NCBI RefSeq assembly: GCF_002127215.1
Contig: NZ_NFUT01000004.1
Location: 110,592-174,591, forward strand
Source of the DNA: Hydrogenophaga sp. IBVHS2
Lineage (GTDB): Bacteria > Pseudomonadota > Gammaproteobacteria > Burkholderiales > Burkholderiaceae_C
Direction: 5' to 3'
Length of the DNA: 64,000 bases
In this document: in pieces, positions 28,115-47,054 of the stretch
How the letters are laid out: each line of letters begins with the position of its first letter
Numbering within the stretch: position 1 is the first letter of the stretch
Made by a program: the position numbers and the translations under genes
The notes under the pieces: model-generated
Seen by the model: only the letters and a program-made list of their open reading frames with translations
Told to the model about the DNA's origin: nothing
Database searches by the model: none

Positions 28115-29133
28115 GCGGTGGGGTCGGTGACGGTACGGCCTGGGTCCGCGGCCAGTGGCAGCGGGGACATGGGCCGACCATAGATGCGGCGGATGCGCTG
28201 GACCAGCGGCGGATGGGCATCGAACCAGTGGCGCAGACCGCCGGCCTCGCTGCCCAGCAGCAGCATGTGCTGGACCTGGGCCGACCCGGTGCGGTCGGCA
28301 TCGCCGCGCTGGCGCTGGGCCAGGGCCTTGCGCAGCACGCCGCCCAGGGCATCGCGGCTGCGGGTCCATTGCACGGCGCGGGCATCGGCCAGGTACTCGC
28401 GCTGGCGGGCCACGGCGGCCTGCAGGGCATGGCCCGCCATCCAGCCCGGCCAGCCGGCGGCCATGAGGGCCAGGCCTGCCAGGGCCGCTGCGTGGCGGCG
28501 ACCCTCGTCGTCCGCCTCCCACAGGTCCTGCCCCATCCGGTAGACCATCTCCAGACCGAACACCATGCCGCACAGGCGCATGTTCAGGCGGGTGTCGCCT
28601 TCGCCGATGTGGCTGAGCTCGTGCGCCACCAGGCCCTGCATCTCTTCCCGGGTCAGGTGGTCCAGGGCGCCCTGCGTGACGGCAATGGCGGCATCGGCCG
28701 GGTCCCAGCCGGCGGCCAGGGCATTGATGGCGCCTTCGCGCGGCAGCACCAGCGCAGCCGGAACGGGCAGACCGGAGGCGATCGCCATTTCATCGACGAT
28801 GTTCACATAGCGCTGCTCGCGCAGGTCACCCGAGGGCCGCGCCTCGCGGGCGCCGATCTGGCGGGCCAGGGCGACCCCGCCCGCGCCCTGCAGGCGCGAG
28901 GTCTCCAGCCACCAGCCGCCCAGCACGAAGAGCAGCACCACCGCCGTGTTGATCTCGATGAAGCGCGCCGGCAGCGTGAACGGGCCGGGCATCCAGAAGC
29001 CCCAGCTCAGTCCCCAGGCCAGCGCCAGGGCCGCATTGACCGCCACCACCAGCAGCAGCACGGTGAGCGCGAACCACACCAGCAGCCGGCGGGTCTGGCG
29101 CCGGGCTTCGGCCTGGGACTCGAAAAACCGCAT
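28111..29133 (-). CDS. M48 family metalloprotease (HtpX-like)
   Basis: A 340-residue membrane zinc protease. Two hydrophobic segments lie near the N-terminus (about 18-40 and 62-80). The zinc motif HELSH (HExxH form) is in GLVAHELSHIGEGD, and the third ligand is the glutamate of REYLADARAV. This places it with HtpX-type proteases that degrade misfolded membrane proteins. It is somewhat longer than E. coli HtpX. The lemA gene lies 10 bases upstream; LemA and M48 proteases are often paired. Its stop overlaps the rsmB start. Confidence 0.88.
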   Translation of the reverse strand: MRFFESQAEARRQTRRLLVWFALTVLLLVVAVNAALALAWGLSWGFWMPGPFTLPARFIEINTAVVLLFVLGGWWLETSRLQGAGGVALARQIGAREARPSGDLREQRYVNIVDEMAIASGLPVPAALVLPREGAINALAAGWDPADAAIAVTQGALDHLTREEMQGLVAHELSHIGEGDTRLNMRLCGMVFGLEMVYRMGQDLWEADDEGRRHAAALAGLALMAAGWPGWMAGHALQAAVARQREYLADARAVQWTRSRDALGGVLRKALAQRQRGDADRTGSAQVQHMLLLGSEAGGLRHWFDAHPPLVQRIRRIYGRPMSPLPLAADPGRTVTDPTA

Positions 29134-29143
29134 CCGGCCGGAC

Positions 29144-29737
29144 TCAGAACTGAACCTTGACCGGCTGGCGTTCGGCCTCGCTGGTGGTGGACGCCAGCAT
29201 GGCCTGCGGCAGCAGGCCGAAGATGCGGGCCACGATCAGCGTGGGGAACTGGCTGGCGGCGTCGTTGAACTGCAGCACCTGGTCGTTGTAGGCCTGGCGG
29301 GCAAAACCGATGCGGTTTTCGGTGCTGGCCAGTTCCTCGCTCAGTTCACGCAGGTTCTGATCGGCCTTGAGCTCGGGGTAGTCCTCCACCACCACCATCA
29401 GGCGGGACAGGGCCGCACCCAGGGTCTGCTCCGCACCCGCCAGTGCGGCCAGCGCCTGTGCACTGAGCGGGCTGGCGGCGGCGGTCTGTTCGGCACTGCG
29501 GGCCTGGTTGCGGGCGGCAATCACCGCCTCCAGCGTCTGCGACTCGTGCACCAGGTACTGGCGGGCCACCTCCACCAGGTTGGGAATGAGGTCGTGCCGG
29601 CGCTTGAGCTGCACGTCGATCTGGCCGAAGGCGTTGGCGATCGCGTTCTTGAGGGTCACCAGGCGGTTGTAGGCGCCCACCGCCCAGAACAGCACGAGAA
29701 GGCCTGCGGCCAGCAGGATCCATTGGGTGATCGACAT
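29144..29737 (-). CDS. lemA: LemA family protein
   Basis: A 197-residue protein with one N-terminal membrane helix (about 5-24) and a long alpha-helical cytoplasmic or periplasmic part. Family marks are YNRLVTLKNAIANAFGQIDVQ, RRHDLIPNLVEVARQYL and ENRIGFARQAYNDQVLQFN. The ATG at 29737 is preceded by GGGAG and gives the usual family N-terminus; a longer open frame upstream has no support. LemA function is unclear, but it commonly accompanies M48 proteases, as here. It starts about 70 bases after the rpoC terminator, so it likely has its own promoter. Confidence 0.9.
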   Translation of the reverse strand: MSITQWILLAAGLLVLFWAVGAYNRLVTLKNAIANAFGQIDVQLKRRHDLIPNLVEVARQYLVHESQTLEAVIAARNQARSAEQTAAASPLSAQALAALAGAEQTLGAALSRLMVVVEDYPELKADQNLRELSEELASTENRIGFARQAYNDQVLQFNDAASQFPTLIVARIFGLLPQAMLASTTSEAERQPVKVQF

Positions 29738-29805
29738 GGACAACTCCCGAAGGGTAGGTACAAGGTGCGGGCCAATATAGCGCAGGGACATGGCCGCTGC
29801 GGCCA

Positions 29806-29837
29806 CAAAAAAGCCCCCGGCCTTGCGGCCGGGGGCT
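29806..29837 (-). terminator. Intrinsic terminator of the rpoBC operon
   Basis: A perfect 11-base G/C-rich stem (AGCCCCCGGCC, 29812-29822, pairing with 29827-29837) has a TTGC/GCAA loop and is followed on the minus strand by six T residues (29807-29812). It lies 37 bases after the rpoC stop and is a textbook Rho-independent terminator. Confidence 0.93.
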
Positions 29838-29874
29838 CCTGGAGCGTCAGCGGATCAGACAGCGGATGCGACGA

Positions 29875-34089
<4,215 letters not shown>

Positions 34090-34112
34090 GGGTCAGTTTC
34101 CTTTTCAGTGAA

Positions 34113-38237
<4,125 letters not shown>

Positions 38238-38454
38238 GAGATCTCCGGGCTTGAGGTCTTCGGCGACTGTCGGCACGACCGTGCGCAGGGCGGCACGCGG
38301 CGGCGTTCTTGGCGGCAGGCCACTACCTGCCGTTGGCGGACGGCCCGCGCGTTGCACGCGGGCCCGAACCAAGTGGTCTTCTGCAGTCGGGGTCAGAAGA
38401 CACGGATAAGGCGGCTCCGGGGAACCAGCTTATCGGTGTCCTGAAAGCACCAAA

Positions 38455-38483
38455 GGCTGGAGGCCCTTTCAGGCACTCCAGCC
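38455..38483 (-). terminator. Hairpin, probable attenuator between rplL and rpoB
   Basis: An 8-base perfect stem (GGCTGGAG with CTCCAGCC) with further internal pairing begins 16 bases after rplL and is followed on the minus strand by TTTGGTGCTTT. In E. coli a partial terminator in the same place lowers rpoBC expression relative to the ribosomal proteins. The weak U tract fits a partial terminator. Confidence 0.55.
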
Positions 38484-38499
38484 CCTGCCGGGAACCGAA

Positions 38500-38880
38500 T
38501 TACTTCAGTTCGGCCTTGGCGCCGGCTTCCACCAGCTTCTTCACGGCAGCTTCGGCGTCGGCCTTGGCAATGCCTTCCTTCACGTTCTTCGGGGCGCCGT
38601 CGACCAGGTCCTTGGCTTCCTTCAGACCCAGACCGGTGATCTCGCGCACGGCCTTGATGACGGACACCTTGTTGGCGCCGGCGTCGGTCAGGACGACGTT
38701 GAACTCGGTCTTCTCTTCAGCGGCGGCAGCGCCACCGCCAGCAGCACCACCGGCGGCCGGAGCGGCCATGGCGGCGGCGGACACGCCGAACTTCTCTTCG
38801 ATGGCTTTCACCAGGTCGTTGAGTTCCATGACGGTCATGCTGTCGAGGGCCGTCAGAAATGCGTCTTTATCGAATGCCAT
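38500..38880 (-). CDS. rplL: 50S ribosomal protein L7/L12
   Basis: A 126-residue acidic stalk protein, present as dimers bound to L10 and recruiting translation factors. It has the N-terminal dimerisation domain (about 1-35), a flexible Ala/Gly hinge (around 38-54, [19 protein letters not shown]) and the C-terminal domain with [20 protein letters not shown]. Its length is normal. It lies 44 bases after rplJ, in the usual L10-L12 pair. Confidence 0.98.
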   Translation of the reverse strand: MAFDKDAFLTALDSMTVMELNDLVKAIEEKFGVSAAAMAAPAAGGAAGGGAAAAEEKTEFNVVLTDAGANKVSVIKAVREITGLGLKEAKDLVDGAPKNVKEGIAKADAEAAVKKLVEAGAKAELK

Positions 38881-38924
38881 TTTGATTTCCTAAAAACTTC
38901 GGTTGGGGGAACGTGCCGCGCCGA

Positions 38925-39449
38925 TCAGGCTGCAGCCGCCTCGGCTGCCGGTTCGGCAGCGCCTTCGCCTTTTTTGGCCGCCAGGGCACCCAGCACCACA
39001 GCGGTGCGGGAGATCGGCGACTTGAGCAAGCCACACAGCTGGGACAGCAGCACTTCCTTGGAGGGGATGCTGGCCAGTTGCTTGACGCCGTCGACGTCCA
39101 GGACCTTGCCACCGTAAACGCCTGCGCGGATCACCAGCTTGTCGTTGGTTTTCGCGAATTCGGCCACCACCTTGGCGGCGGCCACAGCGTCTTCGGAGAA
39201 GCCATAGACGAGCGGGCCGGTCATCTGGGCGGAGGCCACTTCAAACGGGCTGCCGGCCACTGCACGGCGGGCCAGGGTGTTCTTCAGAACACTCAGGCTC
39301 ACGCCATTGCTGCGGGCGGTCACGCGCAGTTTGTCCATGGACGCCACCGTGATGCCGCGGTACTCCGCGATCACGAGCGTTTGAGCTTTTGCGGCGAGGC
39401 TGGTCACTTCGGAAATGACCGCTTCTTTCTCACTGCGATTCAGACTCAA
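38925..39449 (-). CDS. rplJ: 50S ribosomal protein L10
   Basis: A 174-residue protein that anchors L7/L12 dimers to the ribosome. Family features are [30 protein letters not shown] and KNTLARRAV; the C-terminus is an alanine/glutamate-rich helix that binds L12. In bacteria the L10-L12 complex represses its own mRNA by binding the leader; a long, hairpin-rich leader precedes this gene (39450-39692). Confidence 0.98.
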   Translation of the reverse strand: MSLNRSEKEAVISEVTSLAAKAQTLVIAEYRGITVASMDKLRVTARSNGVSLSVLKNTLARRAVAGSPFEVASAQMTGPLVYGFSEDAVAAAKVVAEFAKTNDKLVIRAGVYGGKVLDVDGVKQLASIPSKEVLLSQLCGLLKSPISRTAVVLGALAAKKGEGAAEPAAEAAAA

Positions 39450-39692
39450 GGTCTACTCCTTCAATGTGTTTCGGGCAGGACCCGGAACACGCCTCGTTGC
39501 AGCGACCAACTGTGTTCAGAAATCAACCGATTCCATCTGCAGCGGGATCGCCATCTGCGTTGGCATTTCACAATTAAGCCGGCTCGCGCCAGCACCAACG
39601 GTCTTGGATGGCCCCCCGGGCGGCTTGCGCTGCCCCGGGGCCCACCACACCCGGACCCCGAGGGGTCCGAATTCGTTCACCTTCTCAGGCGA
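39450..39692 (-). promoter_or_regulatory. rplJ leader with stable hairpins
   Basis: The 243 bases between rplA and rplJ contain two strong hairpins at the rplA end: a perfect CGGACCCC/GGGGTCCG stem (39652-39669) directly after the rplA stop, and a longer imperfect G/C stem (about 39610-39642). The half next to rplJ is much less G/C rich. Position and size match the L10-leader autoregulatory region. The first hairpin may also act as a partial terminator. No T run follows, so complete termination is unlikely. Confidence 0.5.
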
Positions 39693-40388
39693 TCACGCCG
39701 AGATGGTCTGGGTGTCGACGCGAACGCCCACGCCCATGGTCGAGGACACGGCCACCTTGCGCAGGTACACACCCTTGCTGGTGGCCGGCTTGGCCTTGTT
39801 CAGTGCATCGATCAGCGCAGCCAGGTTGCCCTGCAGCTGCTCGGCATTGAACGAGCGGCGGCCGATGGTGCCGTGCACGATGCCGGCCTTGTCGACGCGG
39901 AACTGCACCTGACCGGCCTTGGCGTTCTTCACGGCGGTGGCCACGTCCGGGGTCACGGTACCGACCTTCGGGTTGGGCATCAGGCCGCGCGGGCCCAGGA
40001 TCTGGCCCAGGGTACCCACGACGCGCATGGCGTCCGGCGAGGCGATCACCACGTCGAAGTCCATCTTGCCGGCCTTCACGTCGGCGGCCAGGTCGTCCAT
40101 GCCGACCACGTCGGCGCCGGCGGCCTTGGCTTCCTCGGCCTTGGCGCCCTGGGCGAACACGGCCACGCGCTTGGTCTTACCGGTGCCGTTGGGCATCACG
40201 ACGGCGCCGCGCACCACCTGGTCGGACTTCTTGGCGTCCACGCCCAGCTGGATGGCCACGTCGATGGACTCATCGAACTTGGCGTTGGCGCATTCCTTGA
40301 CGATGGCCAGGGCGTCGCCCAGCGGGTACAGCTTGTTGCTGTCAACCTTGCCTTCGAAGGCTTTCTGTTTCTTGGTCAGCTTGGCCAT
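39693..40388 (-). CDS. rplA: 50S ribosomal protein L1
   Basis: A 231-residue rRNA-binding protein of the L1 stalk, also a translational repressor of the rplKA mRNA. Family marks are [43 protein letters not shown] sequence ([19 protein letters not shown]) and [13 protein letters not shown]. The ATG follows the rplK TAA with no spacing, so translation is probably coupled. Confidence 0.98.
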   Translation of the reverse strand: MAKLTKKQKAFEGKVDSNKLYPLGDALAIVKECANAKFDESIDVAIQLGVDAKKSDQVVRGAVVMPNGTGKTKRVAVFAQGAKAEEAKAAGADVVGMDDLAADVKAGKMDFDVVIASPDAMRVVGTLGQILGPRGLMPNPKVGTVTPDVATAVKNAKAGQVQFRVDKAGIVHGTIGRRSFNAEQLQGNLAALIDALNKAKPATSKGVYLRKVAVSSTMGVGVRVDTQTISA

Positions 40389-40820
40389 TTACACGCCCTC
40401 CACAATCACGCCCATGGAACGGGCCGAACCGGCGATGGTGCGCACAGCGGCGTCCAGATCGGCAGCGGTCATGTCCTTCATCTTGGTCTTGGCGATTTCC
40501 TCGAGCTGGGCCCGGGTGATCTTGCCGACCTTCTGCTTGTTCGCCACCGGCGAGCCCTTGTCCAGCTTGATGGCCTTCTTGATGAGGGTCGTGGCCGGCG
40601 GGGTCTTGATGATGAAGGTGAAGCTCTTGTCCGCAAACGCGGTGATCACCACCGGCAGCGGCAGACCGGGCTCGACGCCCTGGGTCTGGGCGTTGAACGC
40701 CTTGCAGAACTCCATGATGTTCAGGCCGCGCTGACCCAGCGCCGGACCGATCGGGGGGGAGGGGTTGGCCTTACCAGCTGGCACTTGCAGCTTGATGAAG
40801 CCGACGATTTTTTTCGCCAT
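40389..40820 (-). CDS. rplK: 50S ribosomal protein L11
   Basis: A 143-residue protein of the GTPase-associated centre. The N-terminal domain [20 protein letters not shown] and [19 protein letters not shown] is diagnostic, and the C-terminal rRNA-binding domain ends [11 protein letters not shown]11 is needed for RelA activation. It follows nusG after a 113-base gap in the usual order. Confidence 0.98.
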   Translation of the reverse strand: MAKKIVGFIKLQVPAGKANPSPPIGPALGQRGLNIMEFCKAFNAQTQGVEPGLPLPVVITAFADKSFTFIIKTPPATTLIKKAIKLDKGSPVANKQKVGKITRAQLEEIAKTKMKDMTAADLDAAVRTIAGSARSMGVIVEGV

Positions 40821-40933
40821 GATGCAGCTCCTGCGAGTGCAGACGGTTGCCTGAACGACAACCTCCTCGCGGTTGAAACCCGGATGGAATCAAGGCCGCA
40901 GGCGCCGGGTCGACCCGCCTGCAGCCGAAAGGA

Positions 40934-41500
40934 TCAGGTCTTTTCGACCTGGCTGAATTCGAGCTCGACCGGCGTGGCGCGACCGAAGATGGTCACCGAC
41001 ACCCGCATCTTGTTCTTCTCGTAGTTGACTTCCTCGACCGTGCCGTTGAAGTCGGTGAACGGGCCTTCCTTGACGCGGACGTATTCCCCGACCACGAACT
41101 CCACCTTGTGGCGGGGCTTGTCGGTGCCTTCCTGCATCTGGTTGACGATCTTCTGGACGTCTTCCTCGGAGATGGGGGCCGGGCGGTTCTTGGCACCGCC
41201 CACGAAGCCGGTCACCTTGTTGGTGTGCTTCACCAGGTGCCAGGTGTCGTCGTCCATCACCATTTCGACGAGCACGTAGCCCGGGAAGAACTTGCGCTCG
41301 GTGGTGCGCTTCTGGCCGTTCTTCATCTCGACCACCTCTTCGGTGGGGACGAGGATGCGGCCGAACTTGTCCTGCATGCCGGCGCGGTTGATGCGCTCGA
41401 TGATGTTGCGCTCGGCGGCCTTCTCCATGCCGGAATAGGCATGCACCACATACCAGCGCATGCCTTCGGCGGGGGTCACGGGGCTCTGTTGTTCGGTCAT
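40934..41500 (-). CDS. nusG: Transcription termination/antitermination factor NusG
   Basis: A 188-residue elongation factor that links RNA polymerase with Rho and with the ribosome. The NGN domain starts [20 protein letters not shown] and includes [17 protein letters not shown]. The C-terminal KOW domain has [21 protein letters not shown]. Two adjacent ATG codons are possible. The one at 41500 is better spaced from the GGAG; the one at 41503 overlaps the secE stop as ATGA and adds one methionine. It is co-transcribed with secE. Confidence 0.97.
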   Translation of the reverse strand: MTEQQSPVTPAEGMRWYVVHAYSGMEKAAERNIIERINRAGMQDKFGRILVPTEEVVEMKNGQKRTTERKFFPGYVLVEMVMDDDTWHLVKHTNKVTGFVGGAKNRPAPISEEDVQKIVNQMQEGTDKPRHKVEFVVGEYVRVKEGPFTDFNGTVEEVNYEKNKMRVSVTIFGRATPVELEFSQVEKT

Positions 41501-41883
41501 CATTTTCTCCAGCCCAGGATCAGGTCGTAGAACACCCATTCCAGGGTCTTGTCGGTCAGCCACAGGAACAGGGCCATGACCACCACGAACGCAAACACGT
41601 ACGCGGTCATCTGCATGGCTTCCTTGCGGGCCGGCCAGACCACCTTCTTGACCTCGCGCCACGAATCCCGGCCGAAAGCCACCAGCTGTCGACCCGGCTC
41701 GGACACGCCGAACACGACCACCGCCGCGACCACACCGGCCAGCAGCGCGATCCAGCGCACCCAGGCCGCCTGACCCGTCAGCAGGTAGAAGCCGACGAAA
41801 CCGGCCAGCAGCAGGGCGACGGCCGCAGCGACCTTGGCCTTGTCGGCGCCGGACTGTACGGTTTGAACTTCGGAAGTGGCCAT
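41500..41883 (-). CDS. secE: Preprotein translocase subunit SecE
   Basis: A 127-residue membrane protein with three hydrophobic segments (about 17-37, 41-60 and 95-115), as in the E. coli-type SecE. The conserved cytoplasmic amphipathic region and third helix are seen in [24 protein letters not shown]. It clamps SecY in the Sec translocon. It precedes nusG with a short overlap and follows tRNA-Trp after ~150 bases containing two hairpins. Confidence 0.97.
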   Translation of the reverse strand: MATSEVQTVQSGADKAKVAAAVALLLAGFVGFYLLTGQAAWVRWIALLAGVVAAVVVFGVSEPGRQLVAFGRDSWREVKKVVWPARKEAMQMTAYVFAFVVVMALFLWLTDKTLEWVFYDLILGWRK

Positions 41884-41942
41884 GTGGATCCAGAAAAATA
41901 TGAGGCGCTCGGCGTGCCGGAAAGGTCAAACCTTGAGACACG

Positions 41943-42018
41943 CAAGCCCACCAGAGGTCACGCGGACTTCGGTGGGCTTGTTGAACCACTTGAAGGTGCG
42001 CAGAACCTGAGTTCTGCG
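41943..42018 (-). other. Two hairpins between tRNA-Trp and secE
   Basis: Downstream of tRNA-Trp on the minus strand there is first a perfect 8-base stem with a four-base loop (CGCAGAAC/GTTCTGCG, 41999-42018), then a perfect 10-base stem (CAAGCCCACC 41943-41952 with 41971-41980) around an 18-base loop. Neither is followed by a T run. They may aid tRNA 3' processing or partially terminate transcription before secE. Confidence 0.5.
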
Positions 42019-42032
42019 ACATCACCGTCAGG

Positions 42033-42108
42033 TGGCAGGGGCAGTAGGAATCGAACCTACAACCTTCGGTTTTGGAGACCGACGCTCTGCCAATTGAGCT
42101 ATACCCCT
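42033..42108 (-). tRNA. tRNA-Trp (anticodon CCA)
   Basis: A 76-nucleotide cloverleaf on the minus strand with acceptor AGGGGTA, D arm GCTCAATTGGCAGAGC, anticodon loop TCTCCAAA, T loop TTCGATT and encoded CCA. It lies between tuf and secE, the usual betaproteobacterial place. Confidence 0.97.
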
Positions 42109-42137
42109 ACTGGCCGGATGCCCCTTGCGGGCGGCAA

Positions 42138-43328
<1,191 letters not shown>

Positions 43329-43394
43329 CTTTCAGCTCCAAAAACGAATTTGCCGAAACACCAAAACCTAAACAGGAACCTGGAAAGGAAAACT

Positions 43395-43469
<75 letters not shown>

Positions 43470-43526
43470 GAGGACGTCGGCAGTGCCGCCGTCATCTGAA
43501 AATCAACGCCAGCCGATCCGGCAGAC

Positions 43527-43600
43527 TGGAGCGGGAGACGGGAATCGAACCCGCGTCATCAGCTTGGAAGGCTGGGGTTCTACCATTGAACTACTCCCGC
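43527..43600 (-). tRNA. tRNA-Gly (anticodon TCC)
   Basis: A 74-nucleotide cloverleaf on the minus strand with acceptor GCGGGAG, D arm GTTCAATGGTAGAAC, anticodon loop CTTCCAA, T loop TTCGATT and encoded CCA. It lies between tRNA-Tyr and tRNA-Thr. Confidence 0.97.
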
Positions 43601-43661
43601 CGCGCTGTCAGTTGCACCAACCGCTGGCAAACAATCTCTGCTCAATCTTCTGATTCGTCGC

Positions 43662-43747
43662 TGGTGGAGGAGGCTGGATTCGAACCAGCGTAGGCGTAAG
43701 CCAACAGATTTACAGTCTGCCCCCTTTAGCCACTCGGGCACCCCTCC
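43662..43747 (-). tRNA. tRNA-Tyr (anticodon GTA)
   Basis: An 86-nucleotide class II tRNA on the minus strand with acceptor GGAGGGG, anticodon loop with GTA, a long variable arm (TTGGCTTACGCCTAC region), T loop TTCGAAT and encoded CCA. It is the first gene of the tRNA-tuf transcript. Confidence 0.97.
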
Positions 43748-43762
43748 GTCGCGAAGCCTTTG

Positions 43763-43768
43763 ATTATG
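43763..43768 (-). promoter_or_regulatory. -10 element of the tRNA-tuf-rpl-rpo transcript
   Basis: The minus strand reads CATAAT, five of six consensus bases, about 16 bases upstream of tRNA-Tyr. The -35 region about 17 bases further is weak (TGCACG). The call rests on position and the -10. Confidence 0.55.
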
Positions 43769-43817
43769 CCACGGTTTTTTGACGCCGTGCAGCCCCCGTG
43801 AACATCCCGGGGTCAAG

Positions 43818-44519
43818 TCACCAGGCGATGGGGGGGCGACCCTGCGCCAGCAGCCAGCGGTTGGCTGCCGAGAAGTGCCCGCAACCCAGAAACGGCACCG
43901 GGGGACGACGCGCCGACAGTGGCGAGGGATGGTTGGCCTCCAGCACAGCATGCCGGGCCGTGTCGATCAGGCCGCGCTTTTTCTGCGCATGGGCGCCCCA
44001 CAGCAGAAAGGCCTTGGCCGGGCCGGTCTGGCTGCAGTGGCGGATGAGCGCATCGGTGAACACCTCCCAGCCTCGGCAGGCGTGGCTGGCCGGTTGGCCA
44101 TCTTCCACGGTGAGGCAGGTGTTGAGCAGCAGCACGCCCTGCCCGGCCCAGCGGACCAGCGACCCGTTGGCGGGCGGCGCCGATCCGGCATCGCGCTGCA
44201 GTTCCTGAAAGATGTTGCGCAGGCTGGGCGGCGGTTTGACACCCGGGGCCACGGAGAAGGCCAGACCCTCGGCCTGACCCGGCCCGTGGTACGGGTCCTG
44301 TCCCAGGATGACCACCCTCACCTGCTCGGGCGGTGTCAGCGCGAGGGCGCGCAGGGGATGCGGCGGATAGACCACGGCACCGGCCTGCAGCCGGTCGGTG
44401 AGGTGGCTGACCAGCGACCGCCCCTCGGCCGAACGGACGAAAGCATCCCGCAGCGGTGCCCAGCCCGGGTCGACCGGCCAGTGCGCCAGATCGGCATCGA
44501 TGAGCCGGTCGTGGAACAC
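43818..44519 (-). CDS. ung: Uracil-DNA glycosylase
   Basis: A 233-residue base-excision repair enzyme removing uracil from DNA. Family-1 motifs are all present: the water-activating loop [16 protein letters not shown], the uracil-binding region [17 protein letters not shown] and the C-terminal HPSPLSARR. It begins at GTG 8 bases after trpC and is likely co-transcribed with the trp genes. No inserted elements or truncation are seen. Confidence 0.96.
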   Translation of the reverse strand: MFHDRLIDADLAHWPVDPGWAPLRDAFVRSAEGRSLVSHLTDRLQAGAVVYPPHPLRALALTPPEQVRVVILGQDPYHGPGQAEGLAFSVAPGVKPPPSLRNIFQELQRDAGSAPPANGSLVRWAGQGVLLLNTCLTVEDGQPASHACRGWEVFTDALIRHCSQTGPAKAFLLWGAHAQKKRGLIDTARHAVLEANHPSPLSARRPPVPFLGCGHFSAANRWLLAQGRPPIAW

Positions 44520-44527
44520 GGGGCCGA

Positions 44528-45328
44528 TCAGGCGAACAGCTCGGCCAGCGCCAGGCCGGGCTCCGGAGCCCGCATGAAGGCCTCGCCCACCAGGAAGGCG
44601 TGCACATCGGCGTCGCGCATGGTCTGCACGTCAGTGCGCGAGAGGATGCCGGATTCGGTGATCAGCAGCCGGTCGGCCGGCACGTCGGCCTTCATCGACA
44701 GCGTGGTCTGCAGCGAGACCTCGAAGCTGCGCAGGTTGCGGTTGTTGATGCCCACCAGCGGCGTCCTGAGCTTCAGCGCCCGTTCCAGCTCGGGCCGGTC
44801 GTGCACCTCGACCAGCACCGCCATGTGCAGGCTGCGGGCGATGGCCTCCAGATCGGCCATCTGCGCATCGTCCAGGCAGGCCGCGATCAGCAGGATGGCA
44901 TCCGCACCCATGGCGCGGGCCTCGAACACCTGGTAGGCATCCACCATGAAGTCCTTGCGCAGCACCGGCAGGTCGCAGCTGGCGCGGGCCTGCTTGAGGT
45001 AATCCGAACTGCCCTGGAAAAACTGCCGATCGGTCAGCACCGACAGACAGGCCGCACCCAGCGTGCCGTCGCCTTCGGCATAGCTCTGCGCGATATCGGC
45101 CGGGATGAAGTCCTCGCGCAGCACGCCCTTGCTGGGGCTGGCCTTCTTGATCTCGGCGATCACGGCCGGCTGGCCGCGCGCGATGCGCTGGCGCAGCGCG
45201 CCTTCGAAGTCGCGGGTGAGCACGCGGCTCTCGGCATCGGCACGCACCAGTTCCAGCGGCTTCTTCCTGCGGGCGGCGGCGATCTCTTCGTGCTTGACCG
45301 CCACGATGCGGTTGAGGATGTCGCTCAT
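44528..45328 (-). CDS. trpC: Indole-3-glycerol-phosphate synthase
   Basis: A 266-residue TIM-barrel enzyme converting carboxyphenylamino-deoxyribulose phosphate to indole-3-glycerol phosphate. Key regions are [16 protein letters not shown] with the catalytic lysine, [44 protein letters not shown] and ITESGI. It is a stand-alone TrpC, not fused to TrpF. It follows trpD by 11 bases and precedes ung by 8. Confidence 0.97.
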   Translation of the reverse strand: MSDILNRIVAVKHEEIAAARRKKPLELVRADAESRVLTRDFEGALRQRIARGQPAVIAEIKKASPSKGVLREDFIPADIAQSYAEGDGTLGAACLSVLTDRQFFQGSSDYLKQARASCDLPVLRKDFMVDAYQVFEARAMGADAILLIAACLDDAQMADLEAIARSLHMAVLVEVHDRPELERALKLRTPLVGINNRNLRSFEVSLQTTLSMKADVPADRLLITESGILSRTDVQTMRDADVHAFLVGEAFMRAPEPGLALAELFA

Positions 45329-45339
45329 GTCAGGTCCTC

Positions 45340-46380
45340 TCAGGCGGCAAAGGCCTTGAGTTGTTCGAGCTTGGCCAGGGCGGCGCCGCTGTCCAGGGTC
45401 TGGCGGGCCAGCGCGATGCCGGCCTTCATGTCGGGCGCCACGTTGGCGGCGTACAGCGCCACGCCGGCGTTGAGACAGACGATGTCGGTGGCGGCCTTCA
45501 GGGCCGGGTCGGGCCGGCGTTCCAGCACGCCCAGGAGCATGCCGCGCGAAGCCTCGGGCGTGTCCACCCGCAGCGCGCGGTTGCTGGCCATGGTCAGGCC
45601 GAAGTCCTCGGGATGGATCTCGTACTCGCTGATCTCGCCGTGGCGCAGCTCGCCCACCAGCGTGGCCGCCCCCAGCGACACCTCGTCCATGCCGTCACGG
45701 CCATACACCACCACCGCATGCTCGGCGCCCAGGCGCTGCAAGGCACGCACCTGGATGCCGACCAGATCGGGATGGAACACGCCCATGAGGATGTTGGGCG
45801 CACCGGCCGGGTTGGTCAGCGGCCCCAGGATGTTGAAGATGGTCTTGATGCCCAGTTCCTTGCGCACCGGGGCCACGTTCTTCATGGCGGGGTGGTGGTT
45901 GGGCGCGAACATGAAGCCCACCCCGACCTGCTCGATGCAGCGCGCGATGGCCTCGGGGCTCATGTTGATGTTCGCACCCAGGCTCTCCAGCACGTCGGCG
46001 CTGCCGCTCTTGCTGGAAACGCTGCGTCCGCCGTGCTTGCTCACGCGGGCGCCGGCCGCCGCCGCCACGAACATGCTGCAGGTGCTGATGTTGAAGGTGT
46101 GCGAGCCGTCGCCGCCAGTGCCCACGATGTCCACCAGGTGCGTCTTGTCGGCCACGTTGACCTTGGTCGAGAACTCGCGCATCACCTGCGCGGCCGCCGT
46201 GATCTCGCCGATGGTTTCCTTCTTGACGCGCAGGCCGGTGATGAGGGCAGCCATCATGACCGGCGACATCTCGCCGCCCATGATCATGCGCATGAGGTGG
46301 AGCATCTCGTCGTGGAAGATCTCGCGGTGCTCGATGGTGCGCTGCAGGGCTTCCTGCGGCGTGATCTTGTGGCTGTGCAT
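45340..46380 (-). CDS. trpD: Anthranilate phosphoribosyltransferase
   Basis: A 346-residue enzyme joining anthranilate to phosphoribosyl pyrophosphate. The PRPP-binding [15 protein letters not shown] motif, [18 protein letters not shown] and the anthranilate region [15 protein letters not shown] are conserved. It is not fused to TrpG, which is a separate gene upstream. A LysE-type gene ends 24 bases upstream and trpC starts 11 bases downstream. Confidence 0.97.
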   Translation of the reverse strand: MHSHKITPQEALQRTIEHREIFHDEMLHLMRMIMGGEMSPVMMAALITGLRVKKETIGEITAAAQVMREFSTKVNVADKTHLVDIVGTGGDGSHTFNISTCSMFVAAAAGARVSKHGGRSVSSKSGSADVLESLGANINMSPEAIARCIEQVGVGFMFAPNHHPAMKNVAPVRKELGIKTIFNILGPLTNPAGAPNILMGVFHPDLVGIQVRALQRLGAEHAVVVYGRDGMDEVSLGAATLVGELRHGEISEYEIHPEDFGLTMASNRALRVDTPEASRGMLLGVLERRPDPALKAATDIVCLNAGVALYAANVAPDMKAGIALARQTLDSGAALAKLEQLKAFAA

Positions 46381-46404
46381 GGGGCGGTCTCCGGAGGGGG
46401 TCTG

Positions 46405-47043
46405 TTATGAGGCAGGGGAATCAGTCAGGGCCAGGCGCACGCCGAAGCCGATGAACAGCACGCCGCTGGCACGGTCCATCACGCGCATGGCACGGCGCAC
46501 CCCGTCCATGCGGCGCGCGGCCCAGGCCGCCAGCCAGGCGTAGCCCAGCGTGACCGGCAGCGCATTGACGCTGAACAGCAGGCCCAGGGCCAGGAAGGCC
46601 AGCGTCTTGTCGGCGGCATCGGGGGCGATGAACTGCGGCAGGAAGGCCAGGAAGAACAGCGCCACTTTGGGATTGAGCACATTGGTGAGGAATCCGCGCC
46701 AGAACACGCGGCTCAGCGGCACCGAATCGGCAGACGCGTCCGGGCTCCACTGTCCGGGCGCCGAACGCAGCAGACGCCAGCCCATCCACACCAGGTAGCC
46801 CGCACCGATCACCTTGACCACGGTGAAGGCAGTGGCAGACGCCGCCAGCAGCGCGCCCAGCCCCACGGTGGCCACCGCCACGTGCACGAAGCAGCCGGCG
46901 AAGATGCCCAGCGCCGCCACCATGCCGGCGCGCGCACCCTGGCGCAGCGAGGTGCTGACGATGAGCAGCACGTCCGGGCCGGGCGTGAGGTTGAGCAGCC
47001 AGCCGGCCACGATGAACAACAGCAGCTGCGGCAGGTCGGGCAT
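46405..47043 (-). CDS. LysE/RhtB family amino-acid exporter
   Basis: A 212-residue inner-membrane protein with about six hydrophobic segments. The family signature LTPGPDVLLIVSTSLRQGARAG is near the N-terminus, and the second half has GFLTNVLNPKVALFFLAFLPQF. Members export amino acids such as lysine, threonine, homoserine and leucine. The ATG at 47043 lies 11 bases after the threonine aldolase gene, inside the trp operon, so the cargo might be threonine, an aromatic amino acid or a related compound. No direct evidence decides this. Confidence 0.88.
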   Translation of the reverse strand: MPDLPQLLLFIVAGWLLNLTPGPDVLLIVSTSLRQGARAGMVAALGIFAGCFVHVAVATVGLGALLAASATAFTVVKVIGAGYLVWMGWRLLRSAPGQWSPDASADSVPLSRVFWRGFLTNVLNPKVALFFLAFLPQFIAPDAADKTLAFLALGLLFSVNALPVTLGYAWLAAWAARRMDGVRRAMRVMDRASGVLFIGFGVRLALTDSPAS

Positions 47044-47054
47044 GGGAACCGCTT

